From Parasphingorhabdus halotolerans (lineage in GTDB: Bacteria; Pseudomonadota; Alphaproteobacteria; Sphingomonadales; Sphingomonadaceae): 64,000 nucleotides of DNA. The notes under the pieces are model-generated. The model saw nothing but the letters and a program-made list of their open reading frames with translations. It did not search any database and was not told the DNA's origin. Shown one piece after another: positions 8,330-19,664 of this stretch; the stretch's first letter is position 1; each line of letters begins with the position of its first letter. Both the position numbers and the translations under genes were made by a program. The stretch spans positions 1,550,001 to 1,614,000 of the forward strand of contig NZ_CP051217.1 in assembly GCF_012516475.1 (NCBI RefSeq), given 5' to 3'.

Positions 8330-9282
8330 ATGCACAAAACAAGCCACTGGGGTTTAGCGAATTGGAAGAGGCAAAGCGTGCACTGGATGTGCCTTTGTTC
8401 GCCGGACTAAGTGGTGATGCCGATGTATCATTCGAGTTTTTTCCGCCCAAGTCGGAAAAAATGGAGCAAACCTTGTGGGACAGCGTGATTACGCTTGAGC
8501 CCCTGAATCCACGTTTTGTGTCGGTAACTTATGGTGCTGGTGGGTCTACCCGTGAACGCACTCATGCAACGGTGGCCCGGATCGCCAAGGAAACCAATAT
8601 TCCGGCAGCCGCCCATCTGACTTGTGTTGATGCCAGCAAAGACGAGATCAAGGAAGTAGCGACAGCCTATTGGGAAGCGGGTGTGCGTCATATAGTTGCG
8701 TTGCGCGGTGACCCGCCATCAGAAGGACAAGCCTTTGAACCGCATCCGCAAGGCTATGCCAGTGCCGCCGAGTTGGTCGCCGGCTTGAAAGATATTGCGC
8801 CGTTTGAAATTTCCGTTGCGGCCTATCCCGAAACCCACCCCGAAGCCAATTGTCCGCAGACGGACCTTGATAACCTGAAACGCAAGCTTGATGCGGGTGC
8901 CAGCCGGGCGATCACGCAGTTTTTCTTTACCGCAGAAGCCTTTTTCCGTTTTCGTGATGCCGCTGGTGCTGCGGGTATAGATGCCGAATTAGTGCCCGGA
9001 ATTTTACCCGTTTCCAATGTCGCGCAAACGCGGAAGTTTGCGGGAATGTGCGGGGCGGAAATACCGGCGTGGATGAATGATCTGTTCGACGGTCTGGATG
9101 ACCATCCTTCCGCGCGCCAGCTAATCGCAGCCACAGTCGCAGCCGAGCTTTGCCGGAAATTATACGCTGGCGGCGTACGTCAATTCCATTTCTATACGCT
9201 CAACCGGGCAGAGTTGAGTTACGCGATCTGCCATTTGCTTGGCAAACGACCTGAAGCACAATCAAAGGAGTTGAGTGCATGA
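8326..9282 (+). CDS. metF: Methylenetetrahydrofolate reductase
   Basis: FAD enzyme that reduces 5,10-methylene-THF to 5-methyl-THF, the methyl donor for methionine synthase. At 318 aa it has the usual bacterial length. Visible signatures are FEFFPPKSE near residue 37, SVTYGAGGSTR near 66, HLTCVDAS and LRGDPP near 125. It overlaps the ArsR-methyltransferase gene upstream and metH downstream, each by ATGA, so the three are made as one unit under the same promoter. Confidence 0.97.
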   Translation: MNAQNKPLGFSELEEAKRALDVPLFAGLSGDADVSFEFFPPKSEKMEQTLWDSVITLEPLNPRFVSVTYGAGGSTRERTHATVARIAKETNIPAAAHLTCVDASKDEIKEVATAYWEAGVRHIVALRGDPPSEGQAFEPHPQGYASAAELVAGLKDIAPFEISVAAYPETHPEANCPQTDLDNLKRKLDAGASRAITQFFFTAEAFFRFRDAAGAAGIDAELVPGILPVSNVAQTRKFAGMCGAEIPAWMNDLFDGLDDHPSARQLIAATVAAELCRKLYAGGVRQFHFYTLNRAELSYAICHLLGKRPEAQSKELSA

Positions 9283-10328
9283 ATAGTCCTCGTGAAGCGC
9301 TGCACGCGCTTGCTGCAGAACGCATCCTGATTTTTGATGGCGGATACGGTACGACCATACAAAACCACGGATTGGGCGAACGCGATTATCGTGGAATGCT
9401 TGAGCTGACGGATGATCAAAAGGGCAATAACGACCTGCTCAGCCTGACCCGTCCGGATATTATTGAAGGCATTCACACGGCTTATCTGGAAGCCGGAGCG
9501 GATATTGTGGAGACCAACACGTTTAGCTCGACCAAGATAAGCCAGGCGGATTATAGTTGCGAACATCTGGTCCGCGATCTCAACATCAAATCAGCCGAAA
9601 TTGCGCGGACTGCTTGCGATAAGGCCGAAGCCAAAGACGGCAAGAAACGCTTTGTCGCAGGCTCCATTGGCCCGACCAACAAAACGCTCTCGCTCTCGCC
9701 TGATGTCAACGATCCCGGTTATCGCGAGATTGATTTTGATTATCTGAAGGGCGTTTACCGTGAACAATGTGATGCGCTAATCGAAGGCGGTGTTGATTTT
9801 CTGTTGATCGAAACAATCTTTGATACGCTGAACGCAAAATGCGCCGGGATGGCCGCGCAGGAAGCGGCTGAGGCTTGCGGGCGCGATGTGCCGCTGATGA
9901 TTTCGATGACGTTGACAGACTTGTCAGGTCGCAATCTATCTGGTCACACGGTTGAGGCCTTCTGGCATGCCGTGCGGCATCTGAAACCCGTCACGATTGG
10001 CCTCAACTGCTCATTTGGCGCGGACCAGCTGCGTCCGCACCTCGCGATGCTGGCCAAGCAAGCCGATTGCCTGATCATGGCTTATCCCAATGCGGGCTTG
10101 CCGAATGAACTTGGCGAATATGATGAGCTACCCGATCAGACGGCGGCGCTTACACAGGAATGGTTTGATGATGGACTTGTGAATATCGTTGGTGGATGCT
10201 GCGGTACGACGCCTGAGCATATCGCGGCGATTGCCAAGGCGACCGAGGGCGCGAAACCAAGGATCATTCCGACCGCGACTGTCCTGACCAAATTGTCGGG
10301 TCTCGAACCATTTACTATGGCTGCCTGA
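9279..10328 (+). CDS. metH: Methionine synthase, homocysteine-binding module (split MetH, N-terminal part)
   Basis: A 349-aa homocysteine S-methyltransferase module that binds zinc-activated homocysteine. It shows the GGYGTTIQ start motif, ETNTFSST, a Cys in LNCSFGAD, and the zinc Cys pair in GGCCGTTP near the C-terminus. In E. coli this module is the first part of a single 1227-aa MetH. Here it ends with its own stop, and the folate, cobalamin and activation modules are a separate gene 106 bases downstream. Split MetH of this form is common in sphingomonads, so this is not a broken gene. Confidence 0.95.
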   Translation: MNSPREALHALAAERILIFDGGYGTTIQNHGLGERDYRGMLELTDDQKGNNDLLSLTRPDIIEGIHTAYLEAGADIVETNTFSSTKISQADYSCEHLVRDLNIKSAEIARTACDKAEAKDGKKRFVAGSIGPTNKTLSLSPDVNDPGYREIDFDYLKGVYREQCDALIEGGVDFLLIETIFDTLNAKCAGMAAQEAAEACGRDVPLMISMTLTDLSGRNLSGHTVEAFWHAVRHLKPVTIGLNCSFGADQLRPHLAMLAKQADCLIMAYPNAGLPNELGEYDELPDQTAALTQEWFDDGLVNIVGGCCGTTPEHIAAIAKATEGAKPRIIPTATVLTKLSGLEPFTMAA

Positions 10329-10349
10329 AAACAACCGAACAAACTGTCG

Positions 10350-10420
10350 TTCGTTTCGAGCATAGTCGAGACACGAATTGCACAAACACAAGAATCTCTC
10401 GACTTTGCTCGAGGTGAACG
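10350..10420. repeat. Inverted pair of short palindromic repeats between the metH genes
   Basis: Two related units: 10350-10377, with core CGAGCATAGTCGAGA flanked by TTCGT/ACGAA, and 10395-10420, whose reverse complement has core CTCGAGCAAAGTCGAGAGA. They lie head to head in the gap between the two metH genes. Similar units are scattered in sphingomonad genomes. In RNA they can pair into a stem, which could alter processing or expression of the downstream gene. Confidence 0.7.
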
Positions 10421-10434
10421 GAAATATCTGAATA

Positions 10435-13050
<2,616 letters not shown>

Positions 13051-13051
13051 G

Positions 13052-13081
13052 GCATGATTTTAACCTGTTAACCTATCATGC
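13052..13081 (+). terminator. Hairpin after the metF-metH operon
   Basis: GCATGAT at 13052-13058 pairs with ATCATGC at 13075-13081. Inside, TTAAC/GTTAA pairs around a CT turn. It lies directly after the metH stop. No T-run follows, so it may stabilise the 3' end rather than terminate on its own. Confidence 0.4.
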
Positions 13082-13187
13082 TCAGGATGAATTCATCTGG
13101 GACGGCCTACACAATCCAATTGTTTGATGATTCTGCACAGGCTATTGCAAAATCACATATTCCCGCTTGTTTTCAGGAGCTCCTATC

Positions 13188-14135
13188 GTGTCGTTCAAAG
13201 TCAAAACCCTCATTGCAGCAGGTCTCGCACTTTCCATTGGTTCAACGGGCCTGGCTCAGAGCGCTGGCCCGCCTTTCACGGTCGCGGAAACCGGTAAGGG
13301 TTTTTATCGGTTGAGCGAGGCGGTTAAAGCCATCGGCGGGAATAATGGTACGATTGTTATCGCAACCGGGGCATATGGCGATTGCGCTGTGCAGACCGCC
13401 GGTCGAATTACCTACAAGGCTGCAGTAGCCGGGAAATCCATTTTGGATGGCGGAATTTGTGAAGGCAAAGCAGCGCTCGTATTGCGCGGCAAAGCGGCAA
13501 CCATTGATGGTATTATTTTCCAGAATCAGCGCGTGCCAGATGGTAACGGTGCCGGTATCCGTATTGAAAAAGGCGATCTTTATATCTCCAACGCGCTGTT
13601 CCGGAATTCCGAACAGGGTATCTTGAGCGCCGATGATCCCAGCGCAGAAATCGTAATCGACCGCTCCACCTTCCAGCGCCTTGGCCGCTGTGATCGCGGA
13701 TTATCTTGTGCGCACAGCATCTATATCGGCGACTTTGGATCGCTCAAAGTAACCAACTCGCGTTTTGAAAAAGGCAATGGCGGCCACTACGTAAAAAGCC
13801 GCGCGGGCCGCGCCACGATTACCGGCAATAGCTTTGATGACACCCAGGGCCGCGCGACCAATTACATGATCGACCTGCCAGCCGGAGCCACCGGCGTGAT
13901 CAGCAATAATGTTTTTGTGCAAGGCCAAAACAAAGAAAATTACAGTGCGTTTATCGCGGTGGCCGCAGAAGGCCGTAATCACAGCTCTGCCGGTCTGAAC
14001 ATTCATTCCAACAGCGCATCATTGGCCAAAGGCGTCAGCCGCAACACGTTTTTTGTAGCCGACTGGAGTAATGAGCAATTGCGCATCGCCAATAACAATC
14101 TGGGCCGCGGCTTGACGCGCTATGAGCGGCGGTAG
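13188..14135 (+). CDS. Secreted right-handed beta-helix protein
   Basis: A 315-aa exported protein. I chose the GTG at 13188 because AGGAG lies about 9 bases upstream and a signal peptide with AQS-A cleavage (about residue 24) begins there; a TTG farther upstream is less likely. The mature part shows stacked short repeats with G-I-x-I, N-x-x-F and I-x-N-N-x-F patterns typical of parallel beta-helix (pectate-lyase-like) folds. Four Cys may form disulfides. No catalytic residues can be named and the substrate is unknown. It is convergent with the PhoK-like gene. Confidence 0.75.
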   Translation: MSFKVKTLIAAGLALSIGSTGLAQSAGPPFTVAETGKGFYRLSEAVKAIGGNNGTIVIATGAYGDCAVQTAGRITYKAAVAGKSILDGGICEGKAALVLRGKAATIDGIIFQNQRVPDGNGAGIRIEKGDLYISNALFRNSEQGILSADDPSAEIVIDRSTFQRLGRCDRGLSCAHSIYIGDFGSLKVTNSRFEKGNGGHYVKSRAGRATITGNSFDDTQGRATNYMIDLPAGATGVISNNVFVQGQNKENYSAFIAVAAEGRNHSSAGLNIHSNSASLAKGVSRNTFFVADWSNEQLRIANNNLGRGLTRYERR

Positions 14136-14158
14136 TTTAACTCAGGTCAGGATCTAGC

Positions 14159-15832
14159 TTACTTGCAGGTTGAATGCTCCCCGGCGTCGAGATCAAGACA
14201 ACGGCCATCAACTCCTTCACCAGAGATATCCAACCCGATTAGTGCACCCAGTGTTGGCGCGATATCGACCGTTTTTACAGAAAGCGGTTGTTCAAACGGC
14301 GTCATACCCTTGCGCCAGAACATTATCGGCACCCGCCGGTCATAATCCCATGGGCTGCCATGCGTCGCCACATAGCCTCGCGCAGTACTGGCAATCGGCG
14401 TAACGCCCTTTTTCAGAACCACCAAGAAGTCGCCCGACCGATCTGGATGAAAAGACGCGCGCGTGCGCTCGGCGACTGTCCATTCTTCCACAGGCCCGGT
14501 TGGCATTGGCATCGCTTTGAGTGAAGCGCCGTCAAGCACGCTGTGCACCTGCGGATGGGCGGCGAACATCGCCATCGCCTCAGTTTTCACTTTGGCCTTG
14601 GTTGCAGCGTCGAACGAGAGATCGATATAATAGTCGCCAAATGGCCCATCGGCGTGAAGCAAAGGTTTGTCGGTGGAGAGCCGAAGCTTTGCTTTTACAG
14701 CCGCGCCTATGTCTTTGGCATTCAGCTTGGCATCCACACGCTGCGCATCAGACATGCCCTGCAACGTTGCCCGCTCCGGCAGATCGAGACCGCCATGATC
14801 GGCAGTAAGCATGGCCACATAATCTATGCCGGCCTGATCCAGCACCGAGAAAAATTGGCCAAGCTGTTTGTCGAGCGCGCTCATCTGGATACACATTTCC
14901 AGACCTTCGGTGCCAAAAGCATGTCCGACATAATCGGTGGCCGACAGCCCTACGGAAAGAACATCCGTCGCTTCGCCCTGCCCCAGTTTCATGTCTCTTG
15001 TAACGGTCATGGCAGCCGCGAGAATAGCGCCATCATAATCCGGTGAGAGGCGGAACATGCTGGCTCCACCTTCCGGTCTGGCAAAAGCATAATCACCAAC
15101 CGATTTACCGTCGCCATGGGCGATCTTGGCTTTGCGTGCTTCACACTGCGCTGGAATGCCAAATGGCGGACGCGCTTTGTCCAGAGTCGCGGCCATTGTA
15201 TCATTGACCAATTTGACCGCCGGGCTCACCGATCCACCCTTGGCGGTTTCAAAACTTTTGCCATTGAACCAGTAAATCGCGTCCGTTTGTTTGCCGCCCA
15301 TCATCAGCGCTGCCCGGTCCTTTCCCGCCACCGCCACATTGCGCGATTTGGGCGAGATCTTCGTTAATCGCTCGCCCAAAGTCGGCACCAGCAAATGCCA
15401 TGCGGATGCGACGTAATCGCCTTGGGTCGCAGCGGTGATATCACCAAAACTCGTGCCTTCCACCCGCTCGTCTTCCGCGCAATAGACGGTCTTGTCATCG
15501 CGCTTGATGTCGAGATCAATCCAGTTATTGGCAATGATTCCTGTCCGTCCGGGGTGCGCGCCGGTCATAATGGTTGAATGGCCGGGACATGTTTCGGTTG
15601 CGGCGTGCGATTGATAACCGGAAGGAAAAACCGCGCCTTGTGTCAACCGCTTCAAGCCGTCGGTAAAGGTGCTGCGATATTCCGCAAAAAGATCTGATGA
15701 GAACTGATCCACGGAGATGGCAACCACCAGCTTCGGTTTTTCCACACTCATGCTGGTGTGATCTTCCGCACTTGCCGCGCTGGCAATTGCAATTAGACTT
15801 GTAAAAGCTGTAACAAATTTCAATGTGCGCAC
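14159..15832 (-). CDS. phoK: PhoK-like alkaline phosphatase (PafA/NPP superfamily)
   Basis: A 557-aa secreted metallo-phosphatase. A signal peptide (cut near ASA at about residue 22) is followed by a metal Asp in ISVDQF and the nucleophile Thr81 in ETCPGH. Asn102 in the NN pair and the K171-D-R173 motif match the phosphate-contacting residues known in PafA/PhoK. AMLTADHGG gives another metal site. The length is close to PhoK from Sphingomonas BSAR-1. It would release phosphate from monoesters in the periplasm or outside the cell. A stand-alone gene, divergent from the DsbD-like gene with 86 bases between. Confidence 0.9.
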   Translation of the reverse strand: MRTLKFVTAFTSLIAIASAASAEDHTSMSVEKPKLVVAISVDQFSSDLFAEYRSTFTDGLKRLTQGAVFPSGYQSHAATETCPGHSTIMTGAHPGRTGIIANNWIDLDIKRDDKTVYCAEDERVEGTSFGDITAATQGDYVASAWHLLVPTLGERLTKISPKSRNVAVAGKDRAALMMGGKQTDAIYWFNGKSFETAKGGSVSPAVKLVNDTMAATLDKARPPFGIPAQCEARKAKIAHGDGKSVGDYAFARPEGGASMFRLSPDYDGAILAAAMTVTRDMKLGQGEATDVLSVGLSATDYVGHAFGTEGLEMCIQMSALDKQLGQFFSVLDQAGIDYVAMLTADHGGLDLPERATLQGMSDAQRVDAKLNAKDIGAAVKAKLRLSTDKPLLHADGPFGDYYIDLSFDAATKAKVKTEAMAMFAAHPQVHSVLDGASLKAMPMPTGPVEEWTVAERTRASFHPDRSGDFLVVLKKGVTPIASTARGYVATHGSPWDYDRRVPIMFWRKGMTPFEQPLSVKTVDIAPTLGALIGLDISGEGVDGRCLDLDAGEHSTCK

Positions 15833-15918
15833 GAATAATCCCCAAAATTGAATAGCCGCTATGGTCAGCGACCTTCTGATAACCTAAAAGCCATGTAAGA
15901 TGAAATGGTGAGTTTTTT

Positions 15919-18042
15919 ATGACATTTGATTTGCGTTCGTTCAGTTTGATGCTGGCTGCTTTATTCATGGCTTGTGCCGTGCCTGCACATGCACAAAATA
16001 AACTGGGCAGCAAAGAATTAAATGTTCCAGCAACGCTCGTGGCCGAATCGCAGCGGGTGCAGGCCGGTCGTAGCGTGACGCTCGCCTTTGTAATGAAGCC
16101 CAAGCCAACGTGGCATGGTTATTGGGAAAATCCCGGAGACGCGGGCATCGGCATGAGCTTTGACTGGACATTGCCTGCTGGCGTTACAGCCGGAAAAGCA
16201 AGCTATCCCGTGCCAGAAACTCTGCTCATTTCCGGCATTATGAATTATGTTTATGAGGGTGAATACGCCGTTCTGGTCAATCTGGTTGTGGCAGAAAATG
16301 TCTCGCAAGGACCGCTTCCGATATCCGTAAAATCCGAGTGGCTGGCCTGCACCGATGAAGTCTGTGTTCCCGAACAGGATGAACTTTCAATCACACTGGA
16401 GGTGGTAAGCAAGGGTGCAGCGGTCTCGTTGAACAGCGCGTTCAATGACTACCGTGCGAATTTGCCGCGCCCGCTGGGAAGCAATGGCACTTTTTCGGTC
16501 AAAAACGATATATTCCGTCTTTCCATTCCATTGCCAAAATCAGTTGCCGTAGAAACTCCGTATTTCTTTATAAAGGAAGATGGCGTTGTTGATTATGGCG
16601 CTACGCAGAAGGTCAATAGGGACGGTGACCTGCTGATCATCGAAACAACAGCGCGCGGGGATAGCGCCGAACCAATCAACGGCGTTCTGAAAATCGGTCC
16701 GCATATGGGTTTTATGCTCACGGCCGATAGCGGCGAAGTCGAAATGTCAGGCGTACCGGTAGCTAAAGGCGGTGATGGAAATTTTACCGGTGGTGGCGAC
16801 CAATCTAACGCCTCTTTGCTTCTTATTGCACTCGGCGGAGCAATAGTCGGCGGGTTATTGCTCAATCTCATGCCCTGTGTGTTTCCTATCCTTAGCCTGA
16901 AAGCGATGAGCCTGGCCAAAGCAGGCGGTGATGAAGGCATCGTCCGGCGCGACGCACTGGCCTATACTGCCGGTGTCGTGGTGGTTGCCACTGTGCTCGG
17001 TGGGATATTGCTAGGCCTGAGAGCCAGCGGCGCAGCCGTTGGCTGGGCATTCCAGCTGCAGGACCCCCGCATAATATTTGTGCTGCTCGCACTTGTCACA
17101 GCAATTGGTTTCAATCTTGCCGGCCTCTTTGAACTCCCCAATATCAGCATGGGCAGCAAGCTCACAACCAGGGAAGGGCCAGCGGGTTCATTCTGGACGG
17201 GAGCGCTAGCAGCGTTCGTTGCGACACCCTGCACCGGTCCGTTTATGGCAGCGGCGCTGGGCGCGACCATTGTTCTGCCACCCATCGCGGCCTTGATCAT
17301 TTTTGCAGGGCTGGGCGTTGGTCTGGCATTGCCGTTCTTGCTCATCGCCTTTGTACCGGCCATTCGCAGCCGCTTGCCGAAACCCGGCGCATGGCTGGAC
17401 AGTTTCCGCAAGATTATCGCCGTCCCGATGTTCCTGACCGCCATCGGTCTCGTCTGGCTGCTCGGTCGGCAAATCGGTACGGATGCTTTGGGGTTATCGC
17501 TGCTATTTTTACTCGGCGCGACGCTGGTCCTCTGGTGGTTCGGTGGCGGCCAAATGAAAGGCCTGTCGCGCGGATGGGTGACAACCGGTGTGATGATCGC
17601 TGTGCTCGCTGGCGGTATCTTGGCACTGCCCGGCGAAGAGCAAATGGCGGTGCAAAAAACTGCTAATTCATCCAGTACCACTCTCCCCAGTGAGCCATTT
17701 AGCGAAGAGCGCCTCGCCGAACTGCGGACATCAAACCAGCCGGTATTTGCATATTTCACGGCGGACTGGTGCATAACCTGCAAGGCCAATGAGGCTGCTG
17801 CGGTACAGCGTCAGGAAACAGCTGATGCATTCGCCGCCGCCAATGTCGCGGTGTTGATGGGTGACTGGACCCGTCCAGACCCGGTAATCAGCAACTTCCT
17901 GGAGAAACATGGCCGGGCCGGAGTGCCGCTTTATCTTTACTATGCCCCTGGTCAGGAACCGGTCATCTTGCCTCAGATACTAACAGTCGGTACTTTGACC
18001 GATCTCGTGAACGACCCGATTAAAACAGCATCACGAAAATGA
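15919..18042 (+). CDS. DsbD-like thiol:disulfide interchange protein
   Basis: A 707-aa protein that carries electrons from the cytoplasm to periplasmic thiol proteins. Order: signal peptide, N-terminal DsbD-alpha-like periplasmic domain (Cys pair in LACTDEVC near residue 150), a transmembrane domain of about eight helices (residues 295-575) with conserved Cys in LMPCVFP and ATPCTGP, then a C-terminal thioredoxin domain with WCITCK near residue 617. All three redox Cys pairs are present. The next gene, a redoxin, overlaps or closely follows it and may be its partner. Confidence 0.9.
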   Translation: MTFDLRSFSLMLAALFMACAVPAHAQNKLGSKELNVPATLVAESQRVQAGRSVTLAFVMKPKPTWHGYWENPGDAGIGMSFDWTLPAGVTAGKASYPVPETLLISGIMNYVYEGEYAVLVNLVVAENVSQGPLPISVKSEWLACTDEVCVPEQDELSITLEVVSKGAAVSLNSAFNDYRANLPRPLGSNGTFSVKNDIFRLSIPLPKSVAVETPYFFIKEDGVVDYGATQKVNRDGDLLIIETTARGDSAEPINGVLKIGPHMGFMLTADSGEVEMSGVPVAKGGDGNFTGGGDQSNASLLLIALGGAIVGGLLLNLMPCVFPILSLKAMSLAKAGGDEGIVRRDALAYTAGVVVVATVLGGILLGLRASGAAVGWAFQLQDPRIIFVLLALVTAIGFNLAGLFELPNISMGSKLTTREGPAGSFWTGALAAFVATPCTGPFMAAALGATIVLPPIAALIIFAGLGVGLALPFLLIAFVPAIRSRLPKPGAWLDSFRKIIAVPMFLTAIGLVWLLGRQIGTDALGLSLLFLLGATLVLWWFGGGQMKGLSRGWVTTGVMIAVLAGGILALPGEEQMAVQKTANSSSTTLPSEPFSEERLAELRTSNQPVFAYFTADWCITCKANEAAAVQRQETADAFAAANVAVLMGDWTRPDPVISNFLEKHGRAGVPLYLYYAPGQEPVILPQILTVGTLTDLVNDPIKTASRK

Positions 18043-18056
18043 AGTGGAGACGGATC

Positions 18057-18671
18057 ATGCCAAACCTCAAACTCATCCCTGTCATTGCTATCGCCGCTAT
18101 CATGCTGGCGTCTCCCCTCACTGCCGCGCAAAAAAACGGCGCGGTCGCTCAGGATTTCAAACTGACCGATATGTTCGGCAAGACCGTCCAGCTTTCCAAA
18201 TTTCGCGGCAAGACCGTGGTGCTGGAATGGCATAACCCCGGCTGCCCGTTCGTCCAGAAACATTATGGCGGCGGCAATATGCAGGCAGCACAAGCTGCGG
18301 CGCGTAAGCAGGGCGTGGTGTGGCTGACAGTGAATAGCGGCGCAGAAGGCAAGCAGGGGCACATGACCGGTCCCGAAGCGCAAGTGCTTGCCAAGAAGCA
18401 AGGCGCGGCCGCAAGCCATTATTTGCTCGATATGAACGGTGTAGTCGGCAAGGCTTATGGCGCAAAAACGACGCCTCACATGTATATTATCGATGGTTCA
18501 GGCAAGCTGGTTTATCAGGGCGGCATTGACGACAAACCCACCGCTAACCCGGCGGACATCAGGACAGCGCGTAACCATGTGACCGCAGCTCTCGGAGAAA
18601 TCAAAGCGGGGAAAACCGTAAGTGTAGCGCAGTCTCGCCCTTATGGCTGCTCGGTAAAATATGCCAGCTAG
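18057..18671 (+). CDS. Secreted thioredoxin-fold redoxin (AhpC/TSA-like)
   Basis: A 204-aa exported protein. I chose the ATG at 18057, with GGAG about 8 bases upstream, over the ATG at 18039 that overlaps the dsbD-like stop; both are possible. A signal peptide (LTAA cleavage near residue 22) leads into a redoxin domain with a single active-site Cys in NPGCPFVQKHY, a cis-Pro in KTTPHMY, and a last Cys in the conserved tail YGCSVKY. It lacks the CxxC of thioredoxin, so peroxidase or thiol-buffering activity is more likely than disulfide exchange. Probably co-transcribed with the DsbD-like gene. Confidence 0.83.
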   Translation: MPNLKLIPVIAIAAIMLASPLTAAQKNGAVAQDFKLTDMFGKTVQLSKFRGKTVVLEWHNPGCPFVQKHYGGGNMQAAQAAARKQGVVWLTVNSGAEGKQGHMTGPEAQVLAKKQGAAASHYLLDMNGVVGKAYGAKTTPHMYIIDGSGKLVYQGGIDDKPTANPADIRTARNHVTAALGEIKAGKTVSVAQSRPYGCSVKYAS

Positions 18672-18697
18672 CCTTAGCAGACAGACAGATAACAAAA

Positions 18698-18741
18698 AGC
18701 AGGACTGGCACGCGATACTCAACTGACGCGCCAGCCCTGCT
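18698..18741 (-). terminator. Imperfect hairpin, likely terminator for the leftward gene at 18910-19314
   Basis: AGCAGGACTGGCACGCG (18698-18714) and CGCGCCAGCCCTGCT (18727-18741) pair with two bulges. Read leftward the stem ends in TTTTT. It could also protect the 3' end of the rightward redoxin message. Confidence 0.55.
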
Positions 18742-18909
18742 CCCATAAGATCCAGCCAATATCCGGCGGCTTGCAAACCCCCTGAAAGCCCTCCAGGATA
18801 TGGCGACCCGGACCTATATGTTAACTCATAATCTCATTTTAAGGATTGGGAGACAGGTTCATACTCAACACGAATCTGCCTCCCGCCCTTGTTCCGACGG
18901 CGTGCGACC

Positions 18910-19314
18910 CTAACTAGAGGCGCCGCCGGTCAAACTGAATTTCTGCGTGCCGTTGGCACCGATTAGTTCGATACCTTTGGTACCGGCCAAACCGGACAGC
19001 GGGATTGATTTCTCGTAGCTATCGGCTGCCAACGCCAAACCATGATCGGCGGCAGGAGCGCGTTGCTCGGCAACAATCTCAATGCGCCGATACTCTGGAT
19101 TATGTTGTTCAAGCGAAGGCACTAAAATTACCTGCCCGCAGTTTTTCGGCGCTGGCCCGGACACAACCAGATAGAGTCCGTGACCAAATGTTGGCCCGGC
19201 ACGCAGCTCCGCGTGATCAAATGCCACTGCGTTGGCCCGTCCAGCTTTTTCGGTGACAAACGCCTTTGCGCCTGCCGTTTCAATTCGGTCATTCACTTTT
19301 ACAACAAGCTCCAT
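18910..19314 (-). CDS. Hypothetical protein
   Basis: A 134-aa cytoplasmic protein with no signal peptide or membrane segment; I do not recognise the family. It is rich in Ala, Gly and Glu, has one Cys in KNCGQV, and short hydrophobic strands (MELVVKV, LYLVVSG, VILVPS) that suggest a beta-rich fold. Coding-like third-position composition and a consistent frame support a real gene. No operon partner: the neighbouring genes are separated by more than 230 bases on each side. Confidence 0.6.
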   Translation of the reverse strand: MELVVKVNDRIETAGAKAFVTEKAGRANAVAFDHAELRAGPTFGHGLYLVVSGPAPKNCGQVILVPSLEQHNPEYRRIEIVAEQRAPAADHGLALAADSYEKSIPLSGLAGTKGIELIGANGTQKFSLTGGASS

Positions 19315-19664
19315 TTGGACCTCCCCGCCATAAAATTATGATGCTGCCCAAGTGACTAGGGTGATCTTCTTGGAGACCATCCCGGCATGTTTTGGTTTCA
19401 GCCGTAACTACGCAACCTATATAGGACTCAATAGCCGAATATCGGATGAACAGTCGTGTAAACTGTTGTAACTCTTCGTAACGCTTTGAAATTATATTAC
19501 AAATTTGCGTAATTTAATTGGATTTTGAGCTTCGACAGACCGAGCCGAAAGATCGACTTATTGTGCGCTGCACAAATTTCCATTTCGTTTCAGTATCTTA
19601 GGGAAAACTGGTCCGTTAACAGCGTTAACACCGATTCGTTTTGTTCATATTCGGCGAGATCACT
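19315..19664. other. 350-base gap without a recognised gene
   Basis: AT-rich sequence upstream of the leftward gene at 18910-19314 and downstream of the leftward methyltransferase-like gene. It probably holds the promoter of the former. I see no RNA gene, strong palindrome or believable small ORF. Confidence 0.5.

Noticed and set aside
13078..13314. Rightward frame upstream of the beta-helix gene
   Set aside because: It overlaps the signal-peptide region of the real gene in another frame and lacks a ribosome-binding site.
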